The translations under genes and the position numbers were made by a program. From NCBI RefSeq assembly GCF_034479615.1, contig NZ_CP140255.1:4588001-4652000 (forward strand): a stretch of DNA of 64,000 bases, written 5' to 3'. Of this stretch, positions 1 to 9,170 are shown one piece after another; the stretch's first letter is position 1, and each line of letters opens with the position of its first letter. A model generated the notes under the pieces. That model did no database searches, was not told the origin of the DNA, and was given only the letters and a program-made list of their open reading frames with translations. The DNA is from Vreelandella neptunia. Lineage in GTDB: Bacteria > Pseudomonadota > Gammaproteobacteria > Pseudomonadales > Halomonadaceae.

Positions 1-559
1 GCCGCACCAGGGGCGCCAACAGCACCAACCCCGACCAACCGGAAGCCTCACGGCGGGTGAGTGCATCGGTAGCCAAAATCGCCCCACCGGTACTCTGGCC
101 CACGCCTAACCACGGCTCAGGCGCCATGCCCTGGCTCTTTAGGGTCATCTGCAAATGGGCCAGGCAGTGCTGATAATCATCGAAATCTTCTATTGCCGCC
201 CGCGCACCGCTGGAAAGGCCGTGGCCGGGAAGATCCCACAGCACCACTCGCCAGCCCTTAGCCAGCAGGCGTTCAAGCAAATGGCGATATAGCCCCATAT
301 GATCGAAATAGCCATGTACCACAAAGGCAGTGCCCACCGGCTGCGGAGGGCTCCACACTTGGCACCACAGCGCGAAGCGCCCTGTATCGATAAAGCCTGC
401 ATGCACTTCACTGGTATCTAACAGCAGTGCTTCTAAGCCATAGTGGTGGAAATAGCCTTGCATGGCGTCTGCCAATACTTCTCCTGGCAACAGGCGGCTA
501 AGGGCGGTATCGCCCGAGGCGTGGCGAAACAAGCCTTCCAGATGTTGGAAATCACGCAT
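1..559 (-). CDS. Alpha/beta hydrolase, lysophospholipase (PldB)-like, partial at the left edge
   Basis: The reading frame runs leftward from an ATG at 559 off the window edge; about 186 codons are visible. The start follows a GAGAAA purine stretch. The protein begins MRDFQHLEGLF and contains the oxyanion-side motif VVHGYFDHMG, then WDLPGHGLSSG, then the nucleophile elbow GQSTGG (GxSxG). These are the hallmarks of serine hydrolases of the lysophospholipase / monoacylglycerol lipase group. The catalytic Asp and His would lie beyond the edge. It is divergent from glcB, with about 217 bp between the two starts. The substrate cannot be told from the sequence. Confidence 0.8.
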   Translation of the reverse strand, partial: MRDFQHLEGLFRHASGDTALSRLLPGEVLADAMQGYFHHYGLEALLLDTSEVHAGFIDTGRFALWCQVWSPPQPVGTAFVVHGYFDHMGLYRHLLERLLAKGWRVVLWDLPGHGLSSGARAAIEDFDDYQHCLAHLQMTLKSQGMAPEPWLGVGQSTGGAILATDALTRREASGWSGLVLLAPLVR

Positions 560-776
560 CGTTGTTTCTCCATAACGCCATTTTCCGTTGGCCTAGACGC
601 GGGTGATGAGCCGCGTTCCCAAAACCTAATACCTAGTCATTTGGTCGAGCATTTTACCGCATTAGGGTCTACGCTGTTTACATGCCCGAGCAGGTGTGGA
701 ATTATTTTCCATAAATACATTTTACTCTGACCGTGGCCAACACATTCCCCACGGGCATCCTCACAGGAGAAACCCC

Positions 777-2951
777 ATGAGCGAGCGTATCACGCGCCAC
801 CGTTTACAAGTGGCAGCCGATTTAGATCGTTTTATAAATGAGCAGGCGCTACCGGGAACAGGTGTTGATGAAAACGCCTTTTGGGCCGGTGTGGATGCCC
901 TGTTTCATGATCTGACACCTAAAAACCGTCAATTGCTGGAAGAGCGCGACACGCTGCAAGAGAAACTTGATGCGTGGCACCGTGAAAACCCCGGCCCGGT
1001 CACCGATATGCCGGGATACCGCCGCTTCCTGAAAGAGGTCGGCTACTTGGCAGAAGCACCGGCTAACGTCAAAGCGACCACAGCCAACGTTGACCGTGAA
1101 GTAGCCGTTCAGGCAGGCCCGCAGCTGGTTGTGCCGGTGAGCAACGCACGCTATGCGCTGAATGCGGCTAACGCGCGCTGGGGCAGCCTTTACGACGCCC
1201 TGTACGGCACCGATGCGATTTCTGAAGAGGATGGCGCGGAAAAAGGCACCAGCTTCAACCCGAAACGTGGTGCCAAAGTAATTGCCTACGCCCGTGGCGT
1301 GCTTGACCGCGCAGCCCCGCTGGCCACTGGCTCGCACCGTGATGCGGTGAAATACGCCATTCGTGATGAGCACCTGGTGGTGTCGCTGGAAGGCGGTCGT
1401 GAGACGGGCCTTAAGGATTCCGGCAAGCTGATCGGTTTTACCGGTGAAGCGGCTAAACCCGACGCGATTCTGCTGGGCAACAACGGCCTGCACCTGGAAA
1501 TCCAGATTGATCCCAGCGATTCCATCGGCAAAACCGATCCGGCAGGCGTTAAAGATGTCGTGGTGGAAGCTGCACTGACCGCCATCATGGACTGTGAAGA
1601 CTCCGTAGCGGCTGTGGATTCAGAAGACAAGGTCGGTGTTTACAGCAACTGGCTGGGCCTGATGAAGGGCGATCTGGAAGAGAAGATCGAAAAAGGCGGC
1701 AAGACGTTTACCCGCAAGCTTAACGCTGACCGCACTTGGCAAACCACCGATGGCAGCAGCGTAACCCTACCCGGCCGTTCGCTGATGTTCGTGCGTAATG
1801 TGGGTCACCTAATGACCACACCGGCGATTTTGGATGAGAACGGCAACGAGCTACCGGAAGGTATCCTTGATGCGGTGGTCACTTCACTGCTCGCGCTGCA
1901 CGACCTGAAGAAAGACGCCGACCAGCCGCGCAACTCCCGCACCGGTTCGGTTTACATCGTTAAGCCGAAGATGCACGGCCCTAAAGAGGTCGCCTTCGCC
2001 AACGAACTGTTTGGTCGTGTCGAAGACATTTTGGGCATGAACCGTGACACCCTGAAAATGGGCATCATGGACGAAGAGCGCCGCACCACCGTCAACCTCA
2101 AGGCGTGTATCGCTGAAGCGGCTTCACGGGTGGCGTTTATCAACACCGGCTTCCTTGACCGTACCGGCGACGAAATGCATACCGCCATGGAAGCGGGCCC
2201 CATGGTACGCAAAGGTGATATGAAGGGCGCCGCTTGGATTCAGGCCTACGAGAAGAGCAACGTGCAAGTGGGTCTTGCCTGCGGTCTGCGTGGTCGTGCG
2301 CAAATCGGTAAAGGCATGTGGGCCATGCCAGACCTGATGCACAACATGCTAGAGCAGAAAATCGGCCATCCGAAAGCGGGTGCCAACACCGCTTGGGTAC
2401 CTTCACCTACCGCTGCTGCGCTGCACGCGCTGCACTACCATCAGGTCAACGTCACCGACGTTCAGCGCGAGCTGGAAGCGTTGGGCGAGCCCGATTACCT
2501 GGATGACCTGCTCACCGTGCCGGTGGCGGAAAACGCCAACTGGTCGGATGAAGAGAAGCAGCAGGAGTTGGATAACAACTGCCAGGGTATTCTCGGCTAC
2601 GTAGTGCGCTGGGTAGAGCACGGCGTGGGCTGTTCAAAAGTGCCGGACATCCACAACGTGGGCCTGATGGAAGACCGCGCCACGCTGCGTATCTCCAGCC
2701 AGCACATTGCCAACTGGCTGCTCCACGGCATTGTCGATGCACCGCGGGTGGAAGAAACGCTCAAGCGCATGGCCAAGGTGGTCGATGAGCAGAACGCTGG
2801 CGACCCTACTTACACCGCCATGAGCGCCGATTTTGAAGGTTCTACTGCCTTCAAAGCCGCCTCTGACCTGATCTTCAAAGGCCGCGTGCAGCCTTCCGGC
2901 TACACTGAGCCGCTGCTGCACGAGTGGCGTCAGGTGCATAAAGCGAAGTAA
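777..2951 (+). CDS. glcB: Malate synthase G
   Basis: Condenses glyoxylate with acetyl-CoA to malate in the cytoplasm, feeding the glyoxylate or glycolate route. The 724-residue length matches the single-chain G isoform (about 720 residues). I chose the ATG at 777, which gives MSERITRHRLQVAADLD, because AGGAGAAA lies just upstream and the N-terminus fits the family; an in-frame alternative start at 696 would add 27 unlikely residues. Family motifs visible include MDCEDSVAAVDSEDK, RTGSVYIVKPKMHGPKE and GKGMWAMPDLM. The gene stands alone and ends in a clear terminator. Its Shine-Dalgarno region (766-774) is perfectly complementary over 9 nt to the core of the small-RNA candidates at 23 kb, which may be chance. 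Confidence 0.96.
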   Translation: MSERITRHRLQVAADLDRFINEQALPGTGVDENAFWAGVDALFHDLTPKNRQLLEERDTLQEKLDAWHRENPGPVTDMPGYRRFLKEVGYLAEAPANVKATTANVDREVAVQAGPQLVVPVSNARYALNAANARWGSLYDALYGTDAISEEDGAEKGTSFNPKRGAKVIAYARGVLDRAAPLATGSHRDAVKYAIRDEHLVVSLEGGRETGLKDSGKLIGFTGEAAKPDAILLGNNGLHLEIQIDPSDSIGKTDPAGVKDVVVEAALTAIMDCEDSVAAVDSEDKVGVYSNWLGLMKGDLEEKIEKGGKTFTRKLNADRTWQTTDGSSVTLPGRSLMFVRNVGHLMTTPAILDENGNELPEGILDAVVTSLLALHDLKKDADQPRNSRTGSVYIVKPKMHGPKEVAFANELFGRVEDILGMNRDTLKMGIMDEERRTTVNLKACIAEAASRVAFINTGFLDRTGDEMHTAMEAGPMVRKGDMKGAAWIQAYEKSNVQVGLACGLRGRAQIGKGMWAMPDLMHNMLEQKIGHPKAGANTAWVPSPTAAALHALHYHQVNVTDVQRELEALGEPDYLDDLLTVPVAENANWSDEEKQQELDNNCQGILGYVVRWVEHGVGCSKVPDIHNVGLMEDRATLRISSQHIANWLLHGIVDAPRVEETLKRMAKVVDEQNAGDPTYTAMSADFEGSTAFKAASDLIFKGRVQPSGYTEPLLHEWRQVHKAK

Positions 2952-2971
2952 ATTCGTTTTATGGTGTAATC

Positions 2972-3003
2972 AGCCTCGAGGTTTATGCCTCGGGGCTTTT
3001 TTA
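2972..3003 (+). terminator. Rho-independent terminator of glcB
   Basis: AGCCTCGAGG and CCTCGGGGCT form a 10-bp stem with one G-U pair around a TTTATG loop, followed by a run of T. It lies 20 bp after the glcB stop codon. Confidence 0.85.
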
Positions 3004-3018
3004 TAAAGGAAAACAATA

Positions 3019-3435
3019 ATGACCGTAATGACTGCCGAGCAAATCGAAAACTTTCTGGATGAAGTCTTTCCCCAGCGGATGGGCAAGATAGAGAGCGTAG
3101 GTGAGATGACTGCCACCATGCGCCTTAAAATCGGTCATGAGCATCTGCGCCCCGGCCCCCGGGTTTCCGGCCCTACCATGATGGGCTTTGCAGATGTTGC
3201 ACTCTACGTTGCGATTCTGGCGCAGATCGGCCCCGAACCGATGGCAGTGACCAGCGACCTAAACTGCCACTTCCTGCGTGCCGCCTCCGGCGATCACGAT
3301 ATTATCGCCCACGCCAAATTGATCAAGCTTGGTCGACGTTTAGCGGTCGGAGAAGTGCAGATTTTCTCGGTCAGTGATGAAGTACACCCAGTCGTCCATG
3401 TCACCGCTAGCTATGCGCTACCAAAGAAAGCCTAA
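3019..3435 (+). CDS. PaaI/YbgC-type hotdog-fold thioesterase
   Basis: The 138-residue protein begins MTVMTAEQIENFLDEVFPQ. The length and the pattern HLRPGPRVSGPTMMGFADVALY, with a later DLNCHFLRAA strand, are typical of PaaI-family hotdog acyl-CoA thioesterases. These are small cytoplasmic enzymes that act as tetramers. The start has AAGGA about 10 nt upstream. It follows the glcB terminator directly, so it probably has its own weak promoter or relies on read-through. The acyl substrate cannot be inferred. Confidence 0.8.
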   Translation: MTVMTAEQIENFLDEVFPQRMGKIESVGEMTATMRLKIGHEHLRPGPRVSGPTMMGFADVALYVAILAQIGPEPMAVTSDLNCHFLRAASGDHDIIAHAKLIKLGRRLAVGEVQIFSVSDEVHPVVHVTASYALPKKA

Positions 3436-3712
3436 GCCTTGACGGGATCTACCTCACCCAAATGTGAATAGCCAGCTAAACGAGGATGATCCATTAGTGA
3501 TCCTTATATCAAAATATAAGCAAAAACAAATAGTGAAGAATTGTTAACTAACTACTCAAAGAATAAAAACTCCATTAATCTTACGGCGAAAGTGCTAACT
3601 ATAGAAAAGACTGCTTATATTTAGCAAAATTCCATAAAGTTATTTTAAAAAATGTCGATAGGGCATTCCCCCTAGCAACTCCTTTCCGCTGCAAAGCAAG
3701 GAAAATATAATA
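3436..3712 (+). promoter_or_regulatory. AT-rich upstream region of the chemoreceptor
   Basis: This 277-bp gene-free stretch is clearly richer in A and T than its surroundings and presumably holds the chemoreceptor promoter. I could not fix a confident -35/-10 pair or an operator in it. Confidence 0.4.
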
Positions 3713-5215
3713 ATGCCAGACGCCTCTTTCTCGAACCATATTGCGCGTACCGACAGGCTCATGTGGTGGCCACTAGGGTTTGTCGCTTTATTATGCTTGG
3801 TGATTAGCTTTTTTACCCAAACGCTGATGCTAGTAGCGGTGGTAAGTGCTGCCACTCTACCGCTTACCTATATTCTCCAGCATAAATTACCAGGCCACAT
3901 TGCTAACGGGTTCATCAAAGCCGCTGTGATGATGGTCTGGTCGGCCGTATTGATCGAACAAAGTGGCGGCATGATCGAAGCACACTTTGGCATCTTTATC
4001 TTGCTCTCTGTTTTAATCCTTTATAGCGACTGGCGAGTTATTGCTTTTGGTGGTTTGGTCATAGCACTTCACCATGCTCTTTTTACCTGGCTTCAGTATC
4101 AGGGGCTCGTTCAGCTTTACGTGAGCATGGGTGACATGCATGTCATGGAAGAGGGGGCGATAACCCACAGCCCTGTCGATTTACTGTATTGCTTACTTAT
4201 GCACGGCGGCGCCGTGGTTGTCCAAGTCGTTATTCTTGGCTATTTGGCAAAAGTGCTGGAAAGCATGGTGCAAGAAGGGCTTCACGTCACTCGCTTTGCC
4301 ATTGCCGCCGGTAGCGGAAACTTGGACGTTGCCTTCAGCAGAAAAGAACAGCAGTTGCCCGCAGTCTCGGCAATCGTAGAAATGCGCGACCAGGTAGCGG
4401 ATAGCCTGCGAAAAACACAAACCGCAGCAAGCCACGTTATGGACTACAGTCAGCAGCTTTTTGTTGCTCAAGAGCAACTACGCACTCAAACGTCCCGTAA
4501 CAGCAGTCAAACCGAGCGCATATCCACTAGCACGACGGAACTCGCAGCCTCGACTCGGGAAACCGCCAAAGAATCTCAACATATACGTCAACTGGCCAAC
4601 GATGCTGAGAAAATTGCTCGACAAAACGGTAAGCAAGTCGAGGAAATGGGTGAAATGATGCGGCTACTTGATAAGCACTCCAAAGCTATCCAGGAGATGC
4701 TTGGCGAAATTGATAACATCACATTTCAAACCAACCTTCTCGCATTAAACGCATCCGTTGAAGCAGCAAGAGCTGGTGAACACGGCCGTGGCTTCGCCGT
4801 GGTTGCCAACGAAGTGCGTAACTTGTCGAAAAATACCCAAACAACTGCTACTCAGATCCGCCATACCATTGCGGCCACCACCGACCAAGTGTTGCTAGGG
4901 GTTAAACAAACTTCCACCATTGCGGAGACGACTCGGTCACTTATTCAAAGCTTTGAGCAGGTCGCCATGCGTTTAAACAATTCTGAAAGCGCAATTAGCC
5001 AGCAGCATCAAGGCGTTGAAGAGCTCGAGCAAAGCGTTAACGAAATTTACAATGCCCTGGAGCTCTCCCGTGCGGCGGTTGAAAACTCCCACAGCATGGC
5101 AGAACAACTATCGGTCACCGCTGATAAGATGATGAACGCCGTCAGTGGGTTCACACTGCCGCTCTCTTCGTCTACCGCCGAGAAGCCAATGCTGATTGCC
5201 TCACCCACAGTTTGA
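3713..5215 (+). CDS. Methyl-accepting chemotaxis protein with membrane-embedded sensor
   Basis: A 500-residue chemoreceptor. The N-terminal 190 residues contain about six hydrophobic segments (among them WWPLGFVALLCLVISFF, FIKAAVMMVWSAVLIEQ and FGIFILLSVLILYSDWRVIAFGGLVIALHHALF) and no large periplasmic loop, so the stimulus is probably sensed within or across the membrane. The rest is a long coiled coil with the conserved hairpin tip IDNITFQTNLLALNASVEAARAGE...GRGFAVVANEVRNLS that contacts CheA and CheW. No chemotaxis genes lie nearby. An AT-rich 277-bp region precedes it. The ligand is unknown; the HH pair in the fourth or fifth segment is notable. Confidence 0.93.
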   Translation: MPDASFSNHIARTDRLMWWPLGFVALLCLVISFFTQTLMLVAVVSAATLPLTYILQHKLPGHIANGFIKAAVMMVWSAVLIEQSGGMIEAHFGIFILLSVLILYSDWRVIAFGGLVIALHHALFTWLQYQGLVQLYVSMGDMHVMEEGAITHSPVDLLYCLLMHGGAVVVQVVILGYLAKVLESMVQEGLHVTRFAIAAGSGNLDVAFSRKEQQLPAVSAIVEMRDQVADSLRKTQTAASHVMDYSQQLFVAQEQLRTQTSRNSSQTERISTSTTELAASTRETAKESQHIRQLANDAEKIARQNGKQVEEMGEMMRLLDKHSKAIQEMLGEIDNITFQTNLLALNASVEAARAGEHGRGFAVVANEVRNLSKNTQTTATQIRHTIAATTDQVLLGVKQTSTIAETTRSLIQSFEQVAMRLNNSESAISQQHQGVEELEQSVNEIYNALELSRAAVENSHSMAEQLSVTADKMMNAVSGFTLPLSSSTAEKPMLIASPTV

Positions 5216-5229
5216 CGCCTTAATTGGCA

Positions 5230-7431
5230 CTATAAAATCGCACTGCGACCAGCCTCCGGGAGCTGGTCGATCATTCGATCAAGGGTTATGGGGTATTCAC
5301 GCACCCGAACACCAGTGGCGTTATAAACCGCGTTGGCGATAGCCGCCGCCACGCCGCAGATACCCAGCTCTCCGACCCCCTTGGCTTTTAAGGGCGATGA
5401 AGCCGCATCCGTGGTATCCAGAAACATAACCTCCTGCTCGGGGATATCGGCGTGAACCGCCACCTCGTAACTGGCAAGGTCGTGATTAACAAAGAAACCG
5501 CGCTCAAGGTCAACGGTTAGCCCCTCCGACAACGCAGCACCCACGCCCATCGTCATACCGCCAAGCACTTGGCTACGCGCGGTGATCGGATTTAGGATGC
5601 GGCCCGCATCACACACCGCGAGCATACGTCGAACACGCGTTTCGCCGGTATAGGCATGCACCCCAACCTCGATGAAATGCGCTCCAAAGGTGCCAATCTG
5701 CATATCGTCTTTAAAGTCGCCAAAGTGGATCGTATCTTCGGCGACAAGCTCTTCGCCGTTTGCCACATCGGCAAGCGCCAAGTCAGTATCCACGGCTAGC
5801 ACGCGGCTGTTTTCAAAACGCGGCTTTTCGACGCCTAAGCGCTTGGCGATCTGCTCTTGAAGCGCCAAACAGGCGGCGTACACGCCAGCGGTTGAACTAG
5901 TAGCCCCAAACTGCCCGCCTGAACCCGAAGATATAGGATAGGCACTGTTGCCCAGCCGAACTTCAACGGCGTCCAGCTCAATCCCCATCGTTTCAGCAGC
6001 CGTCTGAGCGAGAATGGTGTAGGAGCCGGTGCCGATATCGGTCATATCGGTCTCAACGATCAGCCGCCCGTCCTGCAAACGTACGCGTGCCCCGGAATCC
6101 AGCGTGGGCGCTCCGCGATAGGCCCCTGCCATACCGTAACCGATCAACCACTCTCCTTCGCGTTTTTCCCCAGGCGAGCGGTTGCGCGCCTCCCAGCCAA
6201 AGGCTGCTGCGCCTTGGCGTAAACACTCAACGTAATGACGATCGCTAAAGGGCTTTGAGGGATCTTCCGGGTCGACTTGGGTGTCGTTGAGCACCCTGAA
6301 CTCGACGGGATCCATCTCCAGCTTCTGCGCCATTTCATCCATGGCAATTTCCAGCACGGCAAGCCCTGAGGCTTCGCCGGGAGCGCGCATATCCGCCGAT
6401 TCGGGTAGATCCATCTCAACAGGCTGATGAGCGACGCGGCGACTCGCACCGGCGTAAAACGTGCGGGTTTGATTGACCGGGTTCTCGCCGCTTCCGCCGG
6501 GCAGGGTATGCGAAACCGCGGCATGGTCGAAGGCGATTATCTTGCCCTGGGCATCGGCAGCGATTCGCAGTCGCTGAATGGTGCCAGAGCGGTGGGTCGC
6601 ATTGTTGAACACCAGCGGACGCGGCAAGGCCAGCTTGACCGGCCGCCCTGAGGCCCGCGAGCCGAGGGCGGCGAGTACCGCGTCAGCGCGCAGCCACAGT
6701 TTCCCGCCAAAGCCACCGCCAATGTAGGGGCTTTCGACGCGAATCGTGTCGGGGTCGAGATTGAAGGAGGTCGCCAACGCCTGTTTATTCATTTCGATCA
6801 TCTGGTTCGACGTCCACACCGTCATTTGCCCGCCATCAGACCAGTCAACAATCGACGCGTGGGGTTCCATCATGGCGTGGCTTTGGGAAGCGGTGCGATA
6901 GACTTCATCCAGCGTGAAGGCCGCGGTTTGAAACGCCGCGTCAACGTCGCCCACGTCTGAAAGCGGTTCGCCGGTGTTATCCAGCTTTTCCCAAGCAGCT
7001 TCAAGGTCGAAGATACCCTGCTCTTGCTGGTAGCTGACATCAATCAGCGCCGCGGCGCTACGTGCCTGCTCCAGAGTCTCCGCCACCACTACCGCGATCG
7101 CCTGATGGTAGTGGGCAATCTTATCGCCACCGAACAGCCGGGCAACGTTGTTTTCCGAGCGATCAAGTGGCTCAATCTCCAGCGTCGTTACCACTGAAAC
7201 AACACCTGGGGCGGCCCGGGCAGCCGACGCATCCATATGGGTAATTCGCCCCTTGGCAATGGTCGCACACAGGGGGTAGCCCACCAGTTGATCCGCCGCC
7301 ACGTCATGACGCTCATAAGCATAGGGCGCACACCCCATCACCTTAAGCGTGCCGTCGATTCGCACATGGGGTTTGCCGATAATACGGGCGCGATCGAACA
7401 GGTTATCTTCCGCTGATTGATTAAAGTCCAT
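5230..7431 (-). CDS. Molybdenum-binding subunit of a xanthine-oxidase-family hydroxylase (PaoC/YagR-like)
   Basis: The 733-residue large subunit binds the molybdenum cytosine dinucleotide cofactor and performs aldehyde or N-heterocycle hydroxylation. Family motifs include SPYIGGGFGGKLW, DMRAPGEASGLAVLE (substrate channel), GQFGATSST and the C-terminal KGVGELGICGVAAAIANA, which holds the catalytic glutamate. It is the last gene of a three-gene operon; the FAD subunit stop lies 3 bp upstream of its ATG. Length and subunit order match E. coli PaoABC, which oxidises aromatic aldehydes. Whether this enzyme prefers aldehydes cannot be read from the sequence. It is convergent with the chemoreceptor, with 14 bp between their ends. 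Confidence 0.92.
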   Translation of the reverse strand: MDFNQSAEDNLFDRARIIGKPHVRIDGTLKVMGCAPYAYERHDVAADQLVGYPLCATIAKGRITHMDASAARAAPGVVSVVTTLEIEPLDRSENNVARLFGGDKIAHYHQAIAVVVAETLEQARSAAALIDVSYQQEQGIFDLEAAWEKLDNTGEPLSDVGDVDAAFQTAAFTLDEVYRTASQSHAMMEPHASIVDWSDGGQMTVWTSNQMIEMNKQALATSFNLDPDTIRVESPYIGGGFGGKLWLRADAVLAALGSRASGRPVKLALPRPLVFNNATHRSGTIQRLRIAADAQGKIIAFDHAAVSHTLPGGSGENPVNQTRTFYAGASRRVAHQPVEMDLPESADMRAPGEASGLAVLEIAMDEMAQKLEMDPVEFRVLNDTQVDPEDPSKPFSDRHYVECLRQGAAAFGWEARNRSPGEKREGEWLIGYGMAGAYRGAPTLDSGARVRLQDGRLIVETDMTDIGTGSYTILAQTAAETMGIELDAVEVRLGNSAYPISSGSGGQFGATSSTAGVYAACLALQEQIAKRLGVEKPRFENSRVLAVDTDLALADVANGEELVAEDTIHFGDFKDDMQIGTFGAHFIEVGVHAYTGETRVRRMLAVCDAGRILNPITARSQVLGGMTMGVGAALSEGLTVDLERGFFVNHDLASYEVAVHADIPEQEVMFLDTTDAASSPLKAKGVGELGICGVAAAIANAVYNATGVRVREYPITLDRMIDQLPEAGRSAIL

Positions 7432-7434
7432 GGG

Positions 7435-8385
7435 TCACTCCTGAGCCAGCAGCGCGGCAAGCGTTCGCTCTGCCAGGGTAAGCTTATAAGCGTTGTCTTG
7501 GGTCGGGCGGGCGCCGTCCAGTAATCGGCTCATGACCGCTGAAGCTCCCTGCGGCAGCGCTGCATCGGCTTCGTCACGGCGCCAAGGCTTCGGGGCCACG
7601 CCGCCAAGCGCGACACGGCCTTTGCCATCCACCGTTTGGATAAGCGCAACGGAGACCAGCGCGAATGCGTAAGAGGCTCGGTCACGTACCTTAAAATAGG
7701 CGTGGCGGCCTTCAACAGGCGCTGGCAGCACAACACCGGTAATCATCTCGCCCGGCGCCAGCGTGTTTTCAACCTCTGGGGTGTCGCCAGGTAATTGGTA
7801 AAACGCATCCAGCGACTGGTATCGCGTCTCCCCTCTCGGCGTGATGGTTTCCACTTCGGCATCTAATACCCTGAGCGCAACGGCCATGTCCGAGGGATGA
7901 GTGGCAATGCACGCCTCTGAGGTACCGATAACGCCCAGCCCACGCGAGCTGGCGCCTTCACCGAGTGCCGCACAGCCAGCCCCTGGCGAACGCTTGTTGC
8001 AGGGCATGCCGGTGTCGTAAAAATAGGGGCAGCGGGTGCGCTGGAGCAGATTACCGCCGGTCGTGGCTTTATTGCGAAGCTGGCCCGATGCGCCTGAGAC
8101 AAGGGCTCGGCTGAGCACCGCATAATCACGACGAATTCGGTGGTCGGCGGCGAGCGCACTGTTACTCACTAATGCCCCTACACGCAAACCGCCGTTGCTG
8201 GTCTCGGTAATAGCGTTGAGCCCAGTACCCGTTACATCAATCAGGTGCAGCGGGGTTTCAATCTCGTGCTTCATCAAATCAAGCAGGTTGGTGCCACCGG
8301 CAATAAATTTGGCGCCAGACACTTCAGCGGCACGGGCAGCCGCCTGAGCAGGATCAGATACGCGTTCATAGGAGAAGGCTCTCAT
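7435..8385 (-). CDS. FAD-binding subunit of the molybdenum hydroxylase (PaoB/YagS-like)
   Basis: A 316-residue medium subunit. The N-terminal FAD motif AKFIAGGTNLLDLMK is followed by the CO-dehydrogenase flavoprotein core. The segment QRTRCPYFYDTGMPCNKR, with a further Cys in SPGAGCAALGEG, matches the cysteine-rich insertion that carries an extra 4Fe-4S cluster in E. coli PaoB and is absent from most xanthine dehydrogenase FAD subunits. That supports the PaoABC assignment over a xanthine dehydrogenase. Its start overlaps the 2Fe-2S subunit stop by 4 bp, so translation is probably coupled. Confidence 0.92.
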   Translation of the reverse strand: MRAFSYERVSDPAQAAARAAEVSGAKFIAGGTNLLDLMKHEIETPLHLIDVTGTGLNAITETSNGGLRVGALVSNSALAADHRIRRDYAVLSRALVSGASGQLRNKATTGGNLLQRTRCPYFYDTGMPCNKRSPGAGCAALGEGASSRGLGVIGTSEACIATHPSDMAVALRVLDAEVETITPRGETRYQSLDAFYQLPGDTPEVENTLAPGEMITGVVLPAPVEGRHAYFKVRDRASYAFALVSVALIQTVDGKGRVALGGVAPKPWRRDEADAALPQGASAVMSRLLDGARPTQDNAYKLTLAERTLAALLAQE

Positions 8386-8948
8386 GCGTGCTCCTCCGCC
8401 ACCTGATTAATGGCTTTTAGAATATTGGCGTAAGCGCCGCAGCGGCAGAGATTGCCCGACATCCGCTCGCGAATCTCGGCGTCGGTCACCTCAATCGGTG
8501 CGGTGAGATCCTTCGTTACATGGCTGGGAAGATCCGCTCGCATCTCCTTGAGTACTGCCTTTGCCGAACAAATCTGGCCCGGCGTGCAGTAGCCGCACTG
8601 GAAGGCATCATGATCGAGAAACGCTTGCTGCATGGGATCAAGATGGTCGGGCTCTCCCAACCCTTCGATGGTCGCCACGTCATCGCCTTCATGCATGACC
8701 GCCAGCGTCAGGCAGGCGTTAATCCGTTCGCCATTCACCAACACCGTGCAGGCGCCGCACTGTCCGTGGTCGCAGCCCTTTTTGGTGCCGGTGAGTTTTA
8801 AATGTTCACGTAAGGCATCTAGCAGCGTCGTTCGGTTGTCCAGTTCAAGCTGGTGCCTTGCTCCATTGACTACTAAAGAGACGTTCGAGCGCTCCGCGCC
8901 ATTCTGCGCGGCTTCGCGACGCCTTTCAGCGCTATTAGGTGGGTTCAT
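8382..8948 (-). CDS. 2Fe-2S subunit of the molybdenum hydroxylase (PaoA/YagT-like)
   Basis: A 188-residue electron-transfer subunit and the first gene of the operon. It carries both cluster motifs of the family: the plant-ferredoxin-type GCDHGQCGACTVLVNG...INAC and the C-terminal QCGYCTPGQI...MSGNLCRCGAY. E. coli PaoA, which it resembles closely along the core, carries a twin-arginine export leader. Here the N-terminus is a short polar stretch (MNPPNSAERRREAAQNGAERSN) with no hydrophobic region, so this complex is predicted to stay in the cytoplasm. The divergent XdhC gene starts 222 bp away. Confidence 0.92.
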   Translation of the reverse strand: MNPPNSAERRREAAQNGAERSNVSLVVNGARHQLELDNRTTLLDALREHLKLTGTKKGCDHGQCGACTVLVNGERINACLTLAVMHEGDDVATIEGLGEPDHLDPMQQAFLDHDAFQCGYCTPGQICSAKAVLKEMRADLPSHVTKDLTAPIEVTDAEIRERMSGNLCRCGAYANILKAINQVAEEHA

Positions 8949-9170
8949 AACTATGTGCCTTCCCTGCTCATTGCTGTCGCTTTATGAATGTCGTCACGAC
9001 TTCAGCATAGTCATGATTGGAGTAAGCAACCCGGCTTTCGGGCATAAAGGTTCTGAAAAAAAGATCTATTACATCCTCTGTACACGCTGTTGCTACGCTA
9101 GGCTATAAGTCTTATGCCCACGCCAAAACAGGCAATGGATGCCGTTTGCTAACTATTGGAATCGTTATAA

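Noticed and set aside
849..1493. Long minus-strand reading frame of 214 codons opposite glcB
   Set aside because: It is antisense to a clear malate synthase, has no recognisable domain and reads as a GC-rich shadow frame.
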